Source: Anaerolineales bacterium UBA832
Lineage (GTDB): Bacteria; Chloroflexota; Anaerolineae; Anaerolineales; UBA11657
Assembly (NCBI GenBank): GCA_002296125.1
Contig: DBHI01000049.1
Span: 1-44,601, forward strand
Length of the DNA: 44,601 bases
Direction: 5' to 3'
Of the stretch, positions 7,965 through 17,188 are shown piece by piece. Position 1 is the first letter of the stretch; each line of letters begins with the position of its first letter. Below the pieces are notes generated by a model. The model was given only the letters and a program-made list of their open reading frames with translations, was not told the DNA's origin and made no database searches. The position numbers and the translations under genes are program-made.

Positions 7965-10680
7965 TTAATTGTGGCAAAACTATCCAATCAGATTGCAATA
8001 ATTGATCAGACAAATCAGTAACTGTCAAACGCTCTCCATCACTAGGATTGTAAAAACCTACTGAAAGACTAGTATCATTAATTAAATCAGCACTAATATC
8101 TAACTTTACGGTTTCAAGAACTATCTCTCCAGGAGACCACCAAGATGTTGGATAAGTCCATTCTTGCGGCATAGAATCAATCTGTGCAATTATTTCTCCA
8201 TTGTGACGAACATGTACAAAATATTTGTAATCAATGTCAATATAATCAATAGGCCTCCAATACATTTGAACTTCTGAGGAATCTTCATTACTGTACAAGT
8301 TGTACCCTAACATTTCTATCTTGTTGCCAAAAACACCTTGTATTTGCACAACATCGTCAGATAATACAAAAATTCTCTCACGTTCCAGAACATTAAAATC
8401 AGTACTATATATAGTGTTGTACTTCCCTTGGTGGCTATCAAATACGTCTAAATCCATAATATAATTACCTGACTCTAAATCAGTAGGAATTCTCAGCTCA
8501 TATTGTTCTTCAACAAAAACTGATTTAGGCCATACTTCATAAAGTGGGTTGGAAAAAATATCCATGTCTTCAATATAAACTTCATCATCATTTGTGTCAT
8601 ATATGTGCCAACGTAGTTTAGGTATAAAATCTAAAACTTTATTTGTATACCAATTAGCACTTAATATTAACGGTACTCCTTGCATAATCTGACTTGAAAC
8701 ATCTAATCTTAACAGTTGTAAACCCTCTGGACCGATTGAAATAGATTCATCCAATCCTCTAATTTGAATCCGAGACACTTCATCTATAGTACTACCGTTA
8801 TCTGCCACCAAAGGTACGTTACCATTGTCATCATACATACCAAAATTTAGATAAAGGTTTCCTTCATCAGGCAATTCGTTTGATACAGACAATTCAAATT
8901 GACTCGCATATCTTTGCGTACTGCTAATCTGATTAATATTAAGACCCCTTTGATCTAACTGTGCATACTTTACACCCTGTCGATCAACAAGATGTACATA
9001 CACTTTAGAACTAGAAGTCACTGGACCTCTTGTTTCCATAATCATGAATATAGTCCAAGTCTCTCCCTGAGTTACTTGATTCTGAGTAGACGGAATATAA
9101 AAACCTAAGACATTCACATTGTTCGCAAAATTCCAGGGCAATATTGATTGGGCATTTGTTTCAAATTTGTCTGACTCAGGTAACAAAGCTATCATTGAAT
9201 TTCCGTAAACAAATTCTCCTTCTGAAAACAATGACGCCCTACTATCATTTTTACCATCACCTACAAGAACAGCACCATCTGTTAACAAAGGCAACGGTTG
9301 ATCAAACTCCACTAAATATCCTTCAATATCGTATTTAAAGTATGCATACTCTCTAAGAAAAGCCCATGGCAAACCACCATGGCCCTCAGACAAAATAATC
9401 ATCAAATCTTTGTCAAGACTAAGAGCACGATTTACAGCCAGATCCATAGAATCAACTAGTTCATTAAGTGATACTGGGGGTGGTGGATAATTTGATTGTA
9501 TATATTGTATAATTTGACTGATTGATATTAGTGCGACCATTCCAATTGCTAAGGTCCTATAATAAATATTATTAAGAAGAAATTCTATGAAGCCTATTGA
9601 TCTATTAGTCAAGGATGTTACATTCTTAGTCACACCACCTAAAAGTGCACCTTGAATCACAAAAAGACCTGGTAAACTAGGCCACCAATAATCTATAACC
9701 CAATGTGCTTGAATAATCCAAGTCACAATAGGAACTAAAGCAAAACTTAATACTATTGTAAAACCAGGCAACAATCTACGCCTAACAAATGAATTGTATG
9801 CCATCCAAATAGAACCAACAATAGTAATAAGTGCTTGAAATGGTTTCAACCAGTTATCTGGTACACGCTCCATGTGATAAATTGTTTGAATTATTTGTCC
9901 TAGTCCACCAAACAATTGATTATCTTGAATCTCACCAGTAGAAGGCATATTTTGTACTCGTTCAAGTATATTGACGTACTGTGAAAACTCATAGACCCCA
10001 ATAATCCATGGTACAAATAACAAGATAAATATTATTCCACTCAAAATAGTTTGCATCACAATAATACGACGTTCTTTGGGATAAGATAATATTGAGTGAA
10101 TAAAAACACATAATGACAACGGCAATAAAGCAAATGTATGAGGATGACATTGACCTGCCAAACTTAACAAAGGCAAATGTAATATCCTGGCCCAACCTTT
10201 ATTATCGTAATAACCCAATAAACCTGTAAATACAAACATCAACACAAATGGCGCTCCGATTTGCGCATTATTAATTACACGACTTGCAAAAACCATGTGA
10301 GGATGAACTGCATATAATAATGAAGCAACTACTGCTGCTCTAAAACCAAAATATCTTATTGTAATGAAATATAGTATTGCTACTGATAATGTGTTTATCG
10401 CGGCCGTAAATATCTGTGCTCCTACTGGTTCAGGAGTAAAAAAATAAGGCAATGCATATAAATAAACGGACAATGGTGAATGTACTAACCCAAGTGAAGA
10501 AGGAGGTCCAAGAAAATGATGTTCACCATAACGGGCTATCTGTAAAGCCTTGATACTAATATAAGCATCATCACCTCCAAAAAACTCTAACTCTGTTTGA
10601 TACATACGCAAAAATCCAGCCAAGCATAATATTAAAATCAAAGGAAGATAACTTTTTATAAAATCAAGACGTTTATACAT
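7957..10680 (-). CDS. Giant GT39/PMT-like membrane glycosyltransferase, tandem paralogue
   Basis: From ATG at 10680 the protein has 907 residues; a TTG 15 bases upstream extends the frame but starts less naturally, and the chosen ATG has a GGGGTTGG purine run before it. The plan matches the next gene: a GT-C membrane domain (about 10-400) followed by three beta-rich outer modules (about 535-640, 665-770, 785-907). The outer-loop acid motif reads GGDDAYISIKAL, so the Asp-Glu of the paralogue is Asp-Asp here. Shared signatures include IKAL...GPP...YLYALP, the YFVHVRHNGEIIAQID stretch, and GFYNPSDGERL near the C-terminus. It probably transfers a sugar from a polyprenyl-phosphate donor on the outer face. 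The divergence between copies suggests different donors or acceptors. Confidence 0.82.
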   Translation of the reverse strand: MYKRLDFIKSYLPLILILCLAGFLRMYQTELEFFGGDDAYISIKALQIARYGEHHFLGPPSSLGLVHSPLSVYLYALPYFFTPEPVGAQIFTAAINTLSVAILYFITIRYFGFRAAVVASLLYAVHPHMVFASRVINNAQIGAPFVLMFVFTGLLGYYDNKGWARILHLPLLSLAGQCHPHTFALLPLSLCVFIHSILSYPKERRIIVMQTILSGIIFILLFVPWIIGVYEFSQYVNILERVQNMPSTGEIQDNQLFGGLGQIIQTIYHMERVPDNWLKPFQALITIVGSIWMAYNSFVRRRLLPGFTIVLSFALVPIVTWIIQAHWVIDYWWPSLPGLFVIQGALLGGVTKNVTSLTNRSIGFIEFLLNNIYYRTLAIGMVALISISQIIQYIQSNYPPPPVSLNELVDSMDLAVNRALSLDKDLMIILSEGHGGLPWAFLREYAYFKYDIEGYLVEFDQPLPLLTDGAVLVGDGKNDSRASLFSEGEFVYGNSMIALLPESDKFETNAQSILPWNFANNVNVLGFYIPSTQNQVTQGETWTIFMIMETRGPVTSSSKVYVHLVDRQGVKYAQLDQRGLNINQISSTQRYASQFELSVSNELPDEGNLYLNFGMYDDNGNVPLVADNGSTIDEVSRIQIRGLDESISIGPEGLQLLRLDVSSQIMQGVPLILSANWYTNKVLDFIPKLRWHIYDTNDDEVYIEDMDIFSNPLYEVWPKSVFVEEQYELRIPTDLESGNYIMDLDVFDSHQGKYNTIYSTDFNVLERERIFVLSDDVVQIQGVFGNKIEMLGYNLYSNEDSSEVQMYWRPIDYIDIDYKYFVHVRHNGEIIAQIDSMPQEWTYPTSWWSPGEIVLETVKLDISADLINDTSLSVGFYNPSDGERLTVTDLSDQLLQSDWIVLPQLNE

Positions 10681-10715
10681 CAGAACCAACCCCAAAAATA
10701 AACAGGAAACAAGTT

Positions 10716-11783
10716 TTATTGTTTAATCAATTGTTGAATACTACTAGACAATTTGTCAATAAATTTGATTTCATCATGAAATTCCACTACTAATCTACGT
10801 ATTCTATCACTATTTATTGTTCGATTATGTTGTGACAAATTCAAATATTCAACTAGTTTGTCAGAAATCACTTCAACATGATCAGATGTTAGAACCTCAA
10901 AACCACCAGGAATCTGATCTAATTCAGCAAACGAATTATTTAACACTAAAGTAGGCACACCACAAGCCATTCCTTCCAAAACAGATTTATCCAATCCACC
11001 CGTTGGACAAAGATTAATATGTACACTAGCGTCTAAATATGTCTCTACCATATCCTTATAGGATATAGGACCTATTAGCTTCACAATATCATCTAGCTTT
11101 AATTTTTTTATTTTGTCTTGTAATAATAAACGATACCCAGACGCTAAATTATCCTCTTCGCCACCTACTATATGTAGTTCAAAATCTTGGCTATTATATT
11201 TGTTGCTAATATACGCTATACAATCAATCAACAATTCATAATTTTTTATAGATGCCAATCGGCCTACAGACAATATAACTGAGGGTTCCTTTACTTCACC
11301 CAAGCGGGGTCTAAAGCGATCAACATTGATACCATGACCTATAATTTCTTTTTTATTAGTATTTATTTGAAAACTCTTATCAGAAGCAGTCACAACACGA
11401 GATGCAAAAAAAGTTGCTAAACGCAACTTCAAACTCACTTGTTTGTGTGTATACCAAAAAACCACTGGCCAAGAAAACAATAAAGCAAAAGGAGCTACAC
11501 CAATTACATATTCAGGACTAAATTGACAAAAGACAACTTGTACTGAATTCCTAAAATTCAACAACAAACTGCAAAAATGCATTATGCGTTTAATTGTGTT
11601 TAATCCTGTCCCTTGGGGCAAGGAATGTACTTTTACATTGACCGGTAAATTTTCTCCACTATATGATAAACATATAACTTCAACTCTAGAAAATTTCTCT
11701 GATAATGCTTTAATCCAACCGACTACGTGTCCTACTATACTGCTTTCAGAATCCACTTTATAAGTCAGATATAGCAATCTCAT
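10716..11783 (-). CDS. GT4-type glycosyltransferase
   Basis: This 355-residue GT-B enzyme starts MRLLYLTYKVD, has the linker GHGINVDRFRP (about 168-178), then the donor half ILSVGRLASIKNYELLI, LHIVGGEED and SVLEGMACGVPTLV. The family transfers a sugar, with retention, from a nucleotide-sugar donor in the cytoplasm or at the inner membrane face. The start codon overlaps the stop of the upstream GT4 gene by one base (TAATG), and the first giant GT-C gene follows 35 bases downstream (19 bases to its TTG). Donor and acceptor cannot be told from the sequence. Confidence 0.88.
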   Translation of the reverse strand: MRLLYLTYKVDSESSIVGHVVGWIKALSEKFSRVEVICLSYSGENLPVNVKVHSLPQGTGLNTIKRIMHFCSLLLNFRNSVQVVFCQFSPEYVIGVAPFALLFSWPVVFWYTHKQVSLKLRLATFFASRVVTASDKSFQINTNKKEIIGHGINVDRFRPRLGEVKEPSVILSVGRLASIKNYELLIDCIAYISNKYNSQDFELHIVGGEEDNLASGYRLLLQDKIKKLKLDDIVKLIGPISYKDMVETYLDASVHINLCPTGGLDKSVLEGMACGVPTLVLNNSFAELDQIPGGFEVLTSDHVEVISDKLVEYLNLSQHNRTINSDRIRRLVVEFHDEIKFIDKLSSSIQQLIKQ

Positions 11784-12895
11784 TATTTCACCAAATCTTT
11801 ATAAAAACTCACATAGTCCTTAATAACACGTTCTTTCTCATACATTTCTACAGTTTTTGGTGCTTGAGATGACATACTTTCAAAAAGATTGTCATTAGAT
11901 ACAATTTCCAACAAAACCTTTGCAATCTCCTCTGATGACCAATCTACTATATAACCATTAACCTTGTGCTTCACTATCTGACTGGCTAATCCAACGCGTG
12001 TAGTAATCACAGGAACACCACATGCAAGAGCTTCCGCCACTACCCTAGGTCCACCTTCACTAAAAGAAGTGCAAACCAAACAACGTGAACTGCGATAATA
12101 AGATGCAAGTTCTTCTGCATTGGATACCCAATCTATACATTCAATATTATCTGCTAAGCCGAGCAAATTTATACGGTTTCTAAAACTTACAGCCAAAGGT
12201 CCATTACCAATAACCAACACACGCATATTATTCTTATTTACAACAGCTTCTGCAATACTTTCCAAAAACAAATCCAATCCCTTGTTAGCAGTCATACGAC
12301 CCACAAAAATAGCATCATATTTTCTTTCAGAAATACTTGGTTTAAAGACATTAAAATCTAAATATAAACTATATAACAACAAAATTTGTTCCTCTGAAAC
12401 ACCCCAACTCCGCATCAAAGGTTCTAATTCTGTAGAATTAGTAATTCTAAATCCTACAACATGCGACATTACATATTTCACATAACATTTAGTTAACCAT
12501 GGTTGTATTTTCTCACGTATGCTCGCTGCACGAGGATATCCATCTACATGATGAATCTCACTAACAAAAGGAACTCCGATTTTAGCAGACAACAATTTAG
12601 CACCTAGGCCATTTAAAAATAAACCATAATCATGTGAAACGATCAAATCGTATGGTCTTTTTACAAATAAATGTGTACCTTTTTGTAAAATAAAATAGGG
12701 TTGCAAATATTTCAGATATGTTGAATTATGAACATCAATATTATCACCAATAGAAATGCTGGACTCAGCACCATAACTGTTTGTAATAACATCAATATGG
12801 TCCCAATATGATGCCAACTCGATCAATGTATTATAAAAAGCTCCACGTTCACCTTTTATAACAGATTTATCCCCACTGAGCATTAATAAATTCAA
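11783..12895 (-). CDS. GT4-type glycosyltransferase, probable TTG start
   Basis: This is a 370-residue GT-B enzyme. The donor half carries IFVGRMTANKGLDLFLESI, VLVIGNGPL and the full E-x7-E motif in SFSEGGPRVVAEALACGVPVITT. Two starts compete: TTG at 12895 and ATG at 12883. The TTG gives MNLLMLSGD, a complete first beta strand of the Rossmann fold, and overlaps the upstream TGA stop in a 4-base TTGA junction typical of coupled genes. The ATG would cut that strand. I therefore prefer TTG. An ISEIHH-x-DGYPRAAS segment (about 115-127) lies in the acceptor half. The substrate is unknown. Confidence 0.86.
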   Translation of the reverse strand: MNLLMLSGDKSVIKGERGAFYNTLIELASYWDHIDVITNSYGAESSISIGDNIDVHNSTYLKYLQPYFILQKGTHLFVKRPYDLIVSHDYGLFLNGLGAKLLSAKIGVPFVSEIHHVDGYPRAASIREKIQPWLTKCYVKYVMSHVVGFRITNSTELEPLMRSWGVSEEQILLLYSLYLDFNVFKPSISERKYDAIFVGRMTANKGLDLFLESIAEAVVNKNNMRVLVIGNGPLAVSFRNRINLLGLADNIECIDWVSNAEELASYYRSSRCLVCTSFSEGGPRVVAEALACGVPVITTRVGLASQIVKHKVNGYIVDWSSEEIAKVLLEIVSNDNLFESMSSQAPKTVEMYEKERVIKDYVSFYKDLVK

Positions 12896-14058
12896 TCAAT
12901 TACTCCTAATAAAACCTGTTCAGTTGTTTCTAGAAGACTTTTCCAAGAAAATTTATTAAGATCCTCCAAAGCACAGGCTGACATATGTCTTGATACTTCA
13001 GGACAATCAAAAACGTGCTTCACTTTATCACCTAGCTCAATTTCATTATCAACACTGACTAACAAGCCATTGTATCCATCATTAATTACTTCCAAGTTGC
13101 CACCTATATTAGTAGCAATCACAGGTACACTACAAGCCATAGCTTCCAACAAAGAATGTGGTAACCCTTCATATGTAGAAAACAACACAAACACATCAAC
13201 AGCACGCATTATATGAAAAAGATTTTTCTGTGTCTCAAAACCAGTGAACAATACAGGAAACTTTAAAGTCTTTGCAATATTCTCCAAATTATCACGTTCA
13301 GGTCCATCTCCTACAACTATTAATTGTAGATCCGAACATTGTTCACTAATATGATTAAGAGCACGCATAATACCATCAATCCGCTTCCATGATACTAATC
13401 TAGCTACAGTCAGCACCAAAAATGACTGACTTGCAAAACCCAATTCTCCTCTTGCAACTGATTGGCTAGGTAATGTAGAAAAAAGATCCATGTCAAGTGC
13501 ATTATAAATTACTCTAATTTTCTCTCGATCAAGACCCCAACCAACAACTAATCTAGCTATGTACTTACTTGGTACTATAACTAAATCAGCTTTAGTTGTA
13601 TACCAAACACATACTCTTCTTAATAAACGTACCAACCATCTATGTTTTTGAGTTTGAAATTCATCAATAGTCTGATCTTTATCTACCCAGGAATGACGAA
13701 CACTGAATTCCCATGCAAAATCACTAACATTCTTTAACACTAACGGCTTACGCAAGAACAAATTAGCTATAACTGCAGGAAAACCATAGTCACTTACTAA
13801 AAGTACGTCATGATCACGAGCTCCTCTTATAACATTGAACACAAAAATAATAAGCCTCATTAGAATAGGCCATTTGCGAGTAATGCGATTGACTTTATAA
13901 GGAAAATGATCGTCAATGTGACTGTCAGGATGATCGGTATATGTAATCACAGAAACCTGATGACCACGTTTAATAAGCGCAGGTAAAAGTTTTTGCAAGT
14001 ATGTAGAAGGACCGCCAACTTCAGGATAAAAAGAGCCAGCAATAACATATAATCGCAT
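12892..14058 (-). CDS. GT4-type glycosyltransferase
   Basis: This 388-residue protein has the glycine-rich acceptor-side loop near the N-terminus (GSFYPEVGGPSTYLQKL, about 8-24), the linker VIYNALDMDLF, and the donor half VARLVSWKRIDGIMRAL, LIVVGDGPERDNLE, and E-x7-E in STYEGLPHSLLEAMACSVPVIAT. This is a textbook group 1 glycosyltransferase. It follows the UDP-sugar dehydrogenase gene by 12 bases and overlaps the next GT4 by 4, so it is embedded in the sugar operon. A uronic acid made by its neighbour is a possible donor, but that is only context. Confidence 0.9.
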   Translation of the reverse strand: MRLYVIAGSFYPEVGGPSTYLQKLLPALIKRGHQVSVITYTDHPDSHIDDHFPYKVNRITRKWPILMRLIIFVFNVIRGARDHDVLLVSDYGFPAVIANLFLRKPLVLKNVSDFAWEFSVRHSWVDKDQTIDEFQTQKHRWLVRLLRRVCVWYTTKADLVIVPSKYIARLVVGWGLDREKIRVIYNALDMDLFSTLPSQSVARGELGFASQSFLVLTVARLVSWKRIDGIMRALNHISEQCSDLQLIVVGDGPERDNLENIAKTLKFPVLFTGFETQKNLFHIMRAVDVFVLFSTYEGLPHSLLEAMACSVPVIATNIGGNLEVINDGYNGLLVSVDNEIELGDKVKHVFDCPEVSRHMSACALEDLNKFSWKSLLETTEQVLLGVID

Positions 14059-14070
14059 AATATTATTATG

Positions 14071-15387
14071 TTATATTTTTACGATTCTAGCCATACCTTC
14101 TAAACCATTAGTTGCATTACGAGTATCAACAACCAATTTAGCATGATCCAAAACATCCGACCAGTCATAATAACTGTGGTCAGTCACAATTATTACACAG
14201 TCCACTGATTCTAAAACTACACTATCATAGTTTACTGCAGTCATATCAAATTTTTCAAACTGTATTTCTGGCACATGTGGATCATGATAAACAACATGCG
14301 CACCTTGCTGCTTCAATAATTCGATAATATCTAATGCTGGAGATTCCCTAATATCATCTACGTTTGGTTTGTATGCAACACCTAACACCAATACATTAGA
14401 ATTTCGAACAGGCTTACTATCTTCATTCAAAGATTCAGCAACTTTACGAACTACATATCTAGGCATATTAGTATTAATTTCATCAGCTAATTCTATGAAA
14501 CGTGCATTGAAATTCAATGATTTCAACTTCCAAGATAGATAAAGTGGATCAATAGGTATACAATGTCCCCCTAAACCAGGACCTGGATAAAAAGGCATAT
14601 AGCCAAATGGTTTTGTTTCAGCTGCATCAATGACTTCCCAGACATCTATACCCAATTTATCGCACATAATTGTTATTTCATTTATAAGACCAATATTCAC
14701 TGCCCGAAAAGTATTTTCAAGCAGTTTCACCATTTCAGCTGCCTGTGTCGATGAAACTTTTACAATACTATCAACTACATTACCGTATAGAGCTTTAGCA
14801 ACATTAACGCACTCTTTTGTAATTCCACCAATCACCTTAGGAGTATTACGGACACCGTAAATCTTATTAGCTGGATCTATCCTTTCTGGAGAATATGCAA
14901 GAAATATGTCTTCTCCAACACTATGTCCATTTCTCAACATAATAGGTAAAACAACCTCTGCAGTAGTACCTGGATAAGTTGTGCTCTCTAAAATTATCAA
15001 AGTGTTAGTCTTTAAATGTTCGCTGATCTCTTCAGCTGCATCTACAACATACGACATGTCTGGATCACGAGTTTTACGCAAGGGGGTAGGAACACAAATA
15101 CTTATTGCATCCAAATCACTTATCTGCTCAAAATCCACAGTAACTTGTAATCTATCTTGTTCTACTAGTGTAGAAACCACATCACTATCTATATCAGCAA
15201 TATATGAATTGCCTTCATTTAACATTTTTATTTTGTTTACATCTTTGTCAATTCCTAAGACGTTATAACCTGCCTCAGCAAATTCAATAGCTAAAGGCAA
15301 ACCAACATAACCAAGTCCAATAATACCTATACGAGCTTGTTTAGCTTGAATCTTCTCTATAAGATCTTGGCCAGTAGATATAGACAT
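14071..15387 (-). CDS. UDP-N-acetylglucosamine-type 6-dehydrogenase (WbpA-like)
   Basis: The 438-residue length is typical of UDP-sugar 6-dehydrogenases, which oxidise C6 of a UDP-HexNAc to the uronic acid with two NAD+. It shows GLGYVGLPLAIEFAEAGY (Rossmann, about 24-41), ICVPTPL, LESTTYPGTT, YSPERIDPANK and the active-site Cys276 in PGLGGHCIPIDP. The LESTTYPGTT and SPERIDP wording matches the WbpA/TviB branch (UDP-GlcNAc to UDP-GlcNAcA) better than the WecC branch; a WecC-like paralogue is at 30542-31765. It lies 15 bases after the epimerase gene, a natural partner in making an epimerised or otherwise processed HexNAc uronic acid. The exact substrate is inferred from motif style. Confidence 0.9.
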   Translation of the reverse strand: MSISTGQDLIEKIQAKQARIGIIGLGYVGLPLAIEFAEAGYNVLGIDKDVNKIKMLNEGNSYIADIDSDVVSTLVEQDRLQVTVDFEQISDLDAISICVPTPLRKTRDPDMSYVVDAAEEISEHLKTNTLIILESTTYPGTTAEVVLPIMLRNGHSVGEDIFLAYSPERIDPANKIYGVRNTPKVIGGITKECVNVAKALYGNVVDSIVKVSSTQAAEMVKLLENTFRAVNIGLINEITIMCDKLGIDVWEVIDAAETKPFGYMPFYPGPGLGGHCIPIDPLYLSWKLKSLNFNARFIELADEINTNMPRYVVRKVAESLNEDSKPVRNSNVLVLGVAYKPNVDDIRESPALDIIELLKQQGAHVVYHDPHVPEIQFEKFDMTAVNYDSVVLESVDCVIIVTDHSYYDWSDVLDHAKLVVDTRNATNGLEGMARIVKI

Positions 15388-15402
15388 AACAAAAACGAAT
15401 TG

Positions 15403-16422
15403 CTAATCCACCACCACGCGCTTAATTACAGGTCTCTCAGTAATAGAATCTGCACTCAATCCATCTGACTTAAACTGACTAACAATATCTAAAATTGTCT
15501 GATCAAGCCCAATTTTGGGAATCCAGCCAATTAATTCATGTATACGAGTAGTATCTGGAATACGCCTACGCATATCTTCAAAACCTTGTTCAGTAGCTTC
15601 CTCATATGGTACTAAAATAATACTAGAATTACTATTGCACATGGTTTTTATTTTACGTGCTAAATCAATAATGGTAATCTCCTCCTTAGCACCAATATTG
15701 AAAACCCGCCCCTCAGCTTCAGGAGAATCTGCTAAACCCCTAATAGCAGGAATAACATCCCTAACATCACAAAAACATCTACTCTGATTACCATCTCCAT
15801 AAACGGTAATATCAGCACCAGACAATGCCTGACGTACAAACCTAGGAACAACCATACCATAACGACCCCTTTGCCTTGGGCCTATTGTATTAAACAAGCG
15901 AAAAATTACTACTGGTAGACCCATCTCCTTATGATATGCTAAAGCCAAAAACTCATCCAAAGCTTTAGAAGTAGCATATGCCCAACGATGATGAGTGGTA
16001 GCACCAATTAAGCTATCATCATCTTCATTGAAAGGTACATTAGTTAATTTCCCATAAATTTCAGATGTCGATGCAATAAGTATTTTTTTACGATAACGTC
16101 TTGCTGTCCTTAACACATTTTCAGTGCCCATTACATTTGTTTCGATTGTATCAACTGGAGATCGCACAATAAGTTCAACTCCTACAGCAGCAGCGAGATG
16201 AATAATAATGTCACATTCACTAACCAATCTGTCCATCACACTAGTATTAGTAATAGATTCCACTACCAGCTGAAAGTTCTTATCATCAGAAAACGCACTC
16301 AAGTTTTCCATTCTACCAGTAGACAAATCATCAATTGCTACAACACTGTGACCATCATCAATCAAATTCTTTGAAAGATGACCACCTATAAAGCCAGCTC
16401 CGCCTGTTACCAAAAATCTCAT
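15403..16422 (-). CDS. NAD-dependent nucleotide-sugar epimerase/dehydratase (extended SDR)
   Basis: The 339-residue protein has the extended-SDR layout: GGAGFIGGHL (7-16) for NAD, IDDLSTGR, HLAAAVGVELIV, ASTSEIYG, then the catalytic Tyr-x3-Lys in WAYATSKALDEF. After it come RLFNTIGPRQRGRYGMVVPRF and GDGNQSRCFCDVRDV. The last two patterns place it near UDP-glucuronate decarboxylases and UDP-sugar 4-epimerases; the exact reaction is not fixed by sequence. It is the first gene of the sugar operon, about 94 bases after a strong predicted promoter, and precedes the UDP-HexNAc dehydrogenase, so an epimerase for the resulting uronic acid is a reasonable guess. Confidence 0.87.
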   Translation of the reverse strand: MRFLVTGGAGFIGGHLSKNLIDDGHSVVAIDDLSTGRMENLSAFSDDKNFQLVVESITNTSVMDRLVSECDIIIHLAAAVGVELIVRSPVDTIETNVMGTENVLRTARRYRKKILIASTSEIYGKLTNVPFNEDDDSLIGATTHHRWAYATSKALDEFLALAYHKEMGLPVVIFRLFNTIGPRQRGRYGMVVPRFVRQALSGADITVYGDGNQSRCFCDVRDVIPAIRGLADSPEAEGRVFNIGAKEEITIIDLARKIKTMCNSNSSIILVPYEEATEQGFEDMRRRIPDTTRIHELIGWIPKIGLDQTILDIVSQFKSDGLSADSITERPVIKRVVVD

Positions 16423-16499
16423 AAAATAAAACCGCCTAGATAAAAATTACTTGTTAATAATCATAGTATATGTATCAAATCAATTTCTTCATAGATAAG

Positions 16500-16516
16500 A
16501 CAATATTACATATTGT
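16500..16516. promoter_or_regulatory. 17-bp palindrome at the predicted transcription start (candidate operator)
   Basis: ACAATAT-TAC-ATATTGT has perfect 7-bp arms around a 3-base centre and falls exactly on the expected start point of the sugar-operon promoter. This is a common position for a repressor operator. It could also form a small hairpin at the 5' end of the mRNA. No regulator gene is adjacent. Confidence 0.35.
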
Positions 16517-16522
16517 TGAAGC

Positions 16523-16551
16523 ATTATAACTTCACGAGCTAAGACTGTCCA
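16523..16551 (-). promoter_or_regulatory. Strong predicted promoter of the 12-kb sugar operon
   Basis: On the minus strand TGGACA (16551-16546), a 17-base spacer and a perfect TATAAT (16528-16523) lie in the only sizeable gap (145 bp) of the minus-strand block. Transcription would start near 16516, about 94 bases before the epimerase ATG. The promoter separates the tsaE-tsaB-epimerase-udg group from the glycosyltransferase genes, although read-through from upstream remains possible because no terminator is seen. Confidence 0.6.
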
Positions 16552-16567
16552 CTTCCTAAATATACAG

Positions 16568-17188
16568 TTACAATAAATTTAATTGTTCAACTGTTGATTT
16601 TGACTCCTGATCCCCTTGTTGTTCTAAATTCAATGAGTCTATATATTTAGGCAAACGACCAAAATCTTTCAGTAATAATGGTCGATTCTGCGGATTATAC
16701 AAAGCTGCTGCAGGATGAAACATTGGTACAATAATACGAGATCCAAAACGCTTTGCTTCACCATGTACATCACTAATTCTTACACCAGGAAACCATCGTG
16801 CCATCGAAAATCTCCCTAAAGTTACTATCACTTTTGGATCAATTAGATTTATCTGTTTATCTAAATATGTTCTACACGATTCTATTTCATCACTCTTAGG
16901 ATCTCTATTATCTGGTGGCCGACATTTAACTACATTTGTAATATACACATCATCTCGGCTCAAATCAATACTGTATAAAAGATCATCAAGAAGCTTCCCC
17001 GACCTTCCTACAAAAGGCAAACCTTGTTCATCCTCATGATAACCAGGTCCTTCCCCAATTAACATAATATCTGCATTCATATTACCAAACCCTGGAACCG
17101 CTGTTTTACGAGTAGACGCCAACACACATAGAGTACAACTCTGTATTTGCTGCTCAATAATTTCCAATTGCTTTTTATCAATTCTCAT
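16568..17188 (-). CDS. Family 4 uracil-DNA glycosylase (4Fe-4S)
   Basis: The 206-residue enzyme removes uracil from DNA to start base excision repair. Four Cys positioned for the family's iron-sulfur cluster are visible: Cys18 and Cys21, Cys89 and Cys105. Motif 1 reads GEGPGYHEDEQGLPFVG (45-61), where most relatives have GEAPG, and the second active-site motif is FHPAAAL. The length fits. The start codon overlaps the stop of the upstream CDP-sugar epimerase by 4 bases, so a repair enzyme is coupled to sugar and t6A genes; no functional link is obvious. Confidence 0.93.
   Translation of the reverse strand: MRIDKKQLEIIEQQIQSCTLCVLASTRKTAVPGFGNMNADIMLIGEGPGYHEDEQGLPFVGRSGKLLDDLLYSIDLSRDDVYITNVVKCRPPDNRDPKSDEIESCRTYLDKQINLIDPKVIVTLGRFSMARWFPGVRISDVHGEAKRFGSRIIVPMFHPAAALYNPQNRPLLLKDFGRLPKYIDSLNLEQQGDQESKSTVEQLNLL

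Noticed and set aside
12120..12485. 121-codon plus-strand ORF inside a GT4 gene
   Set aside because: It is antisense to a clear GT-B donor domain and has no start signal or family pattern.
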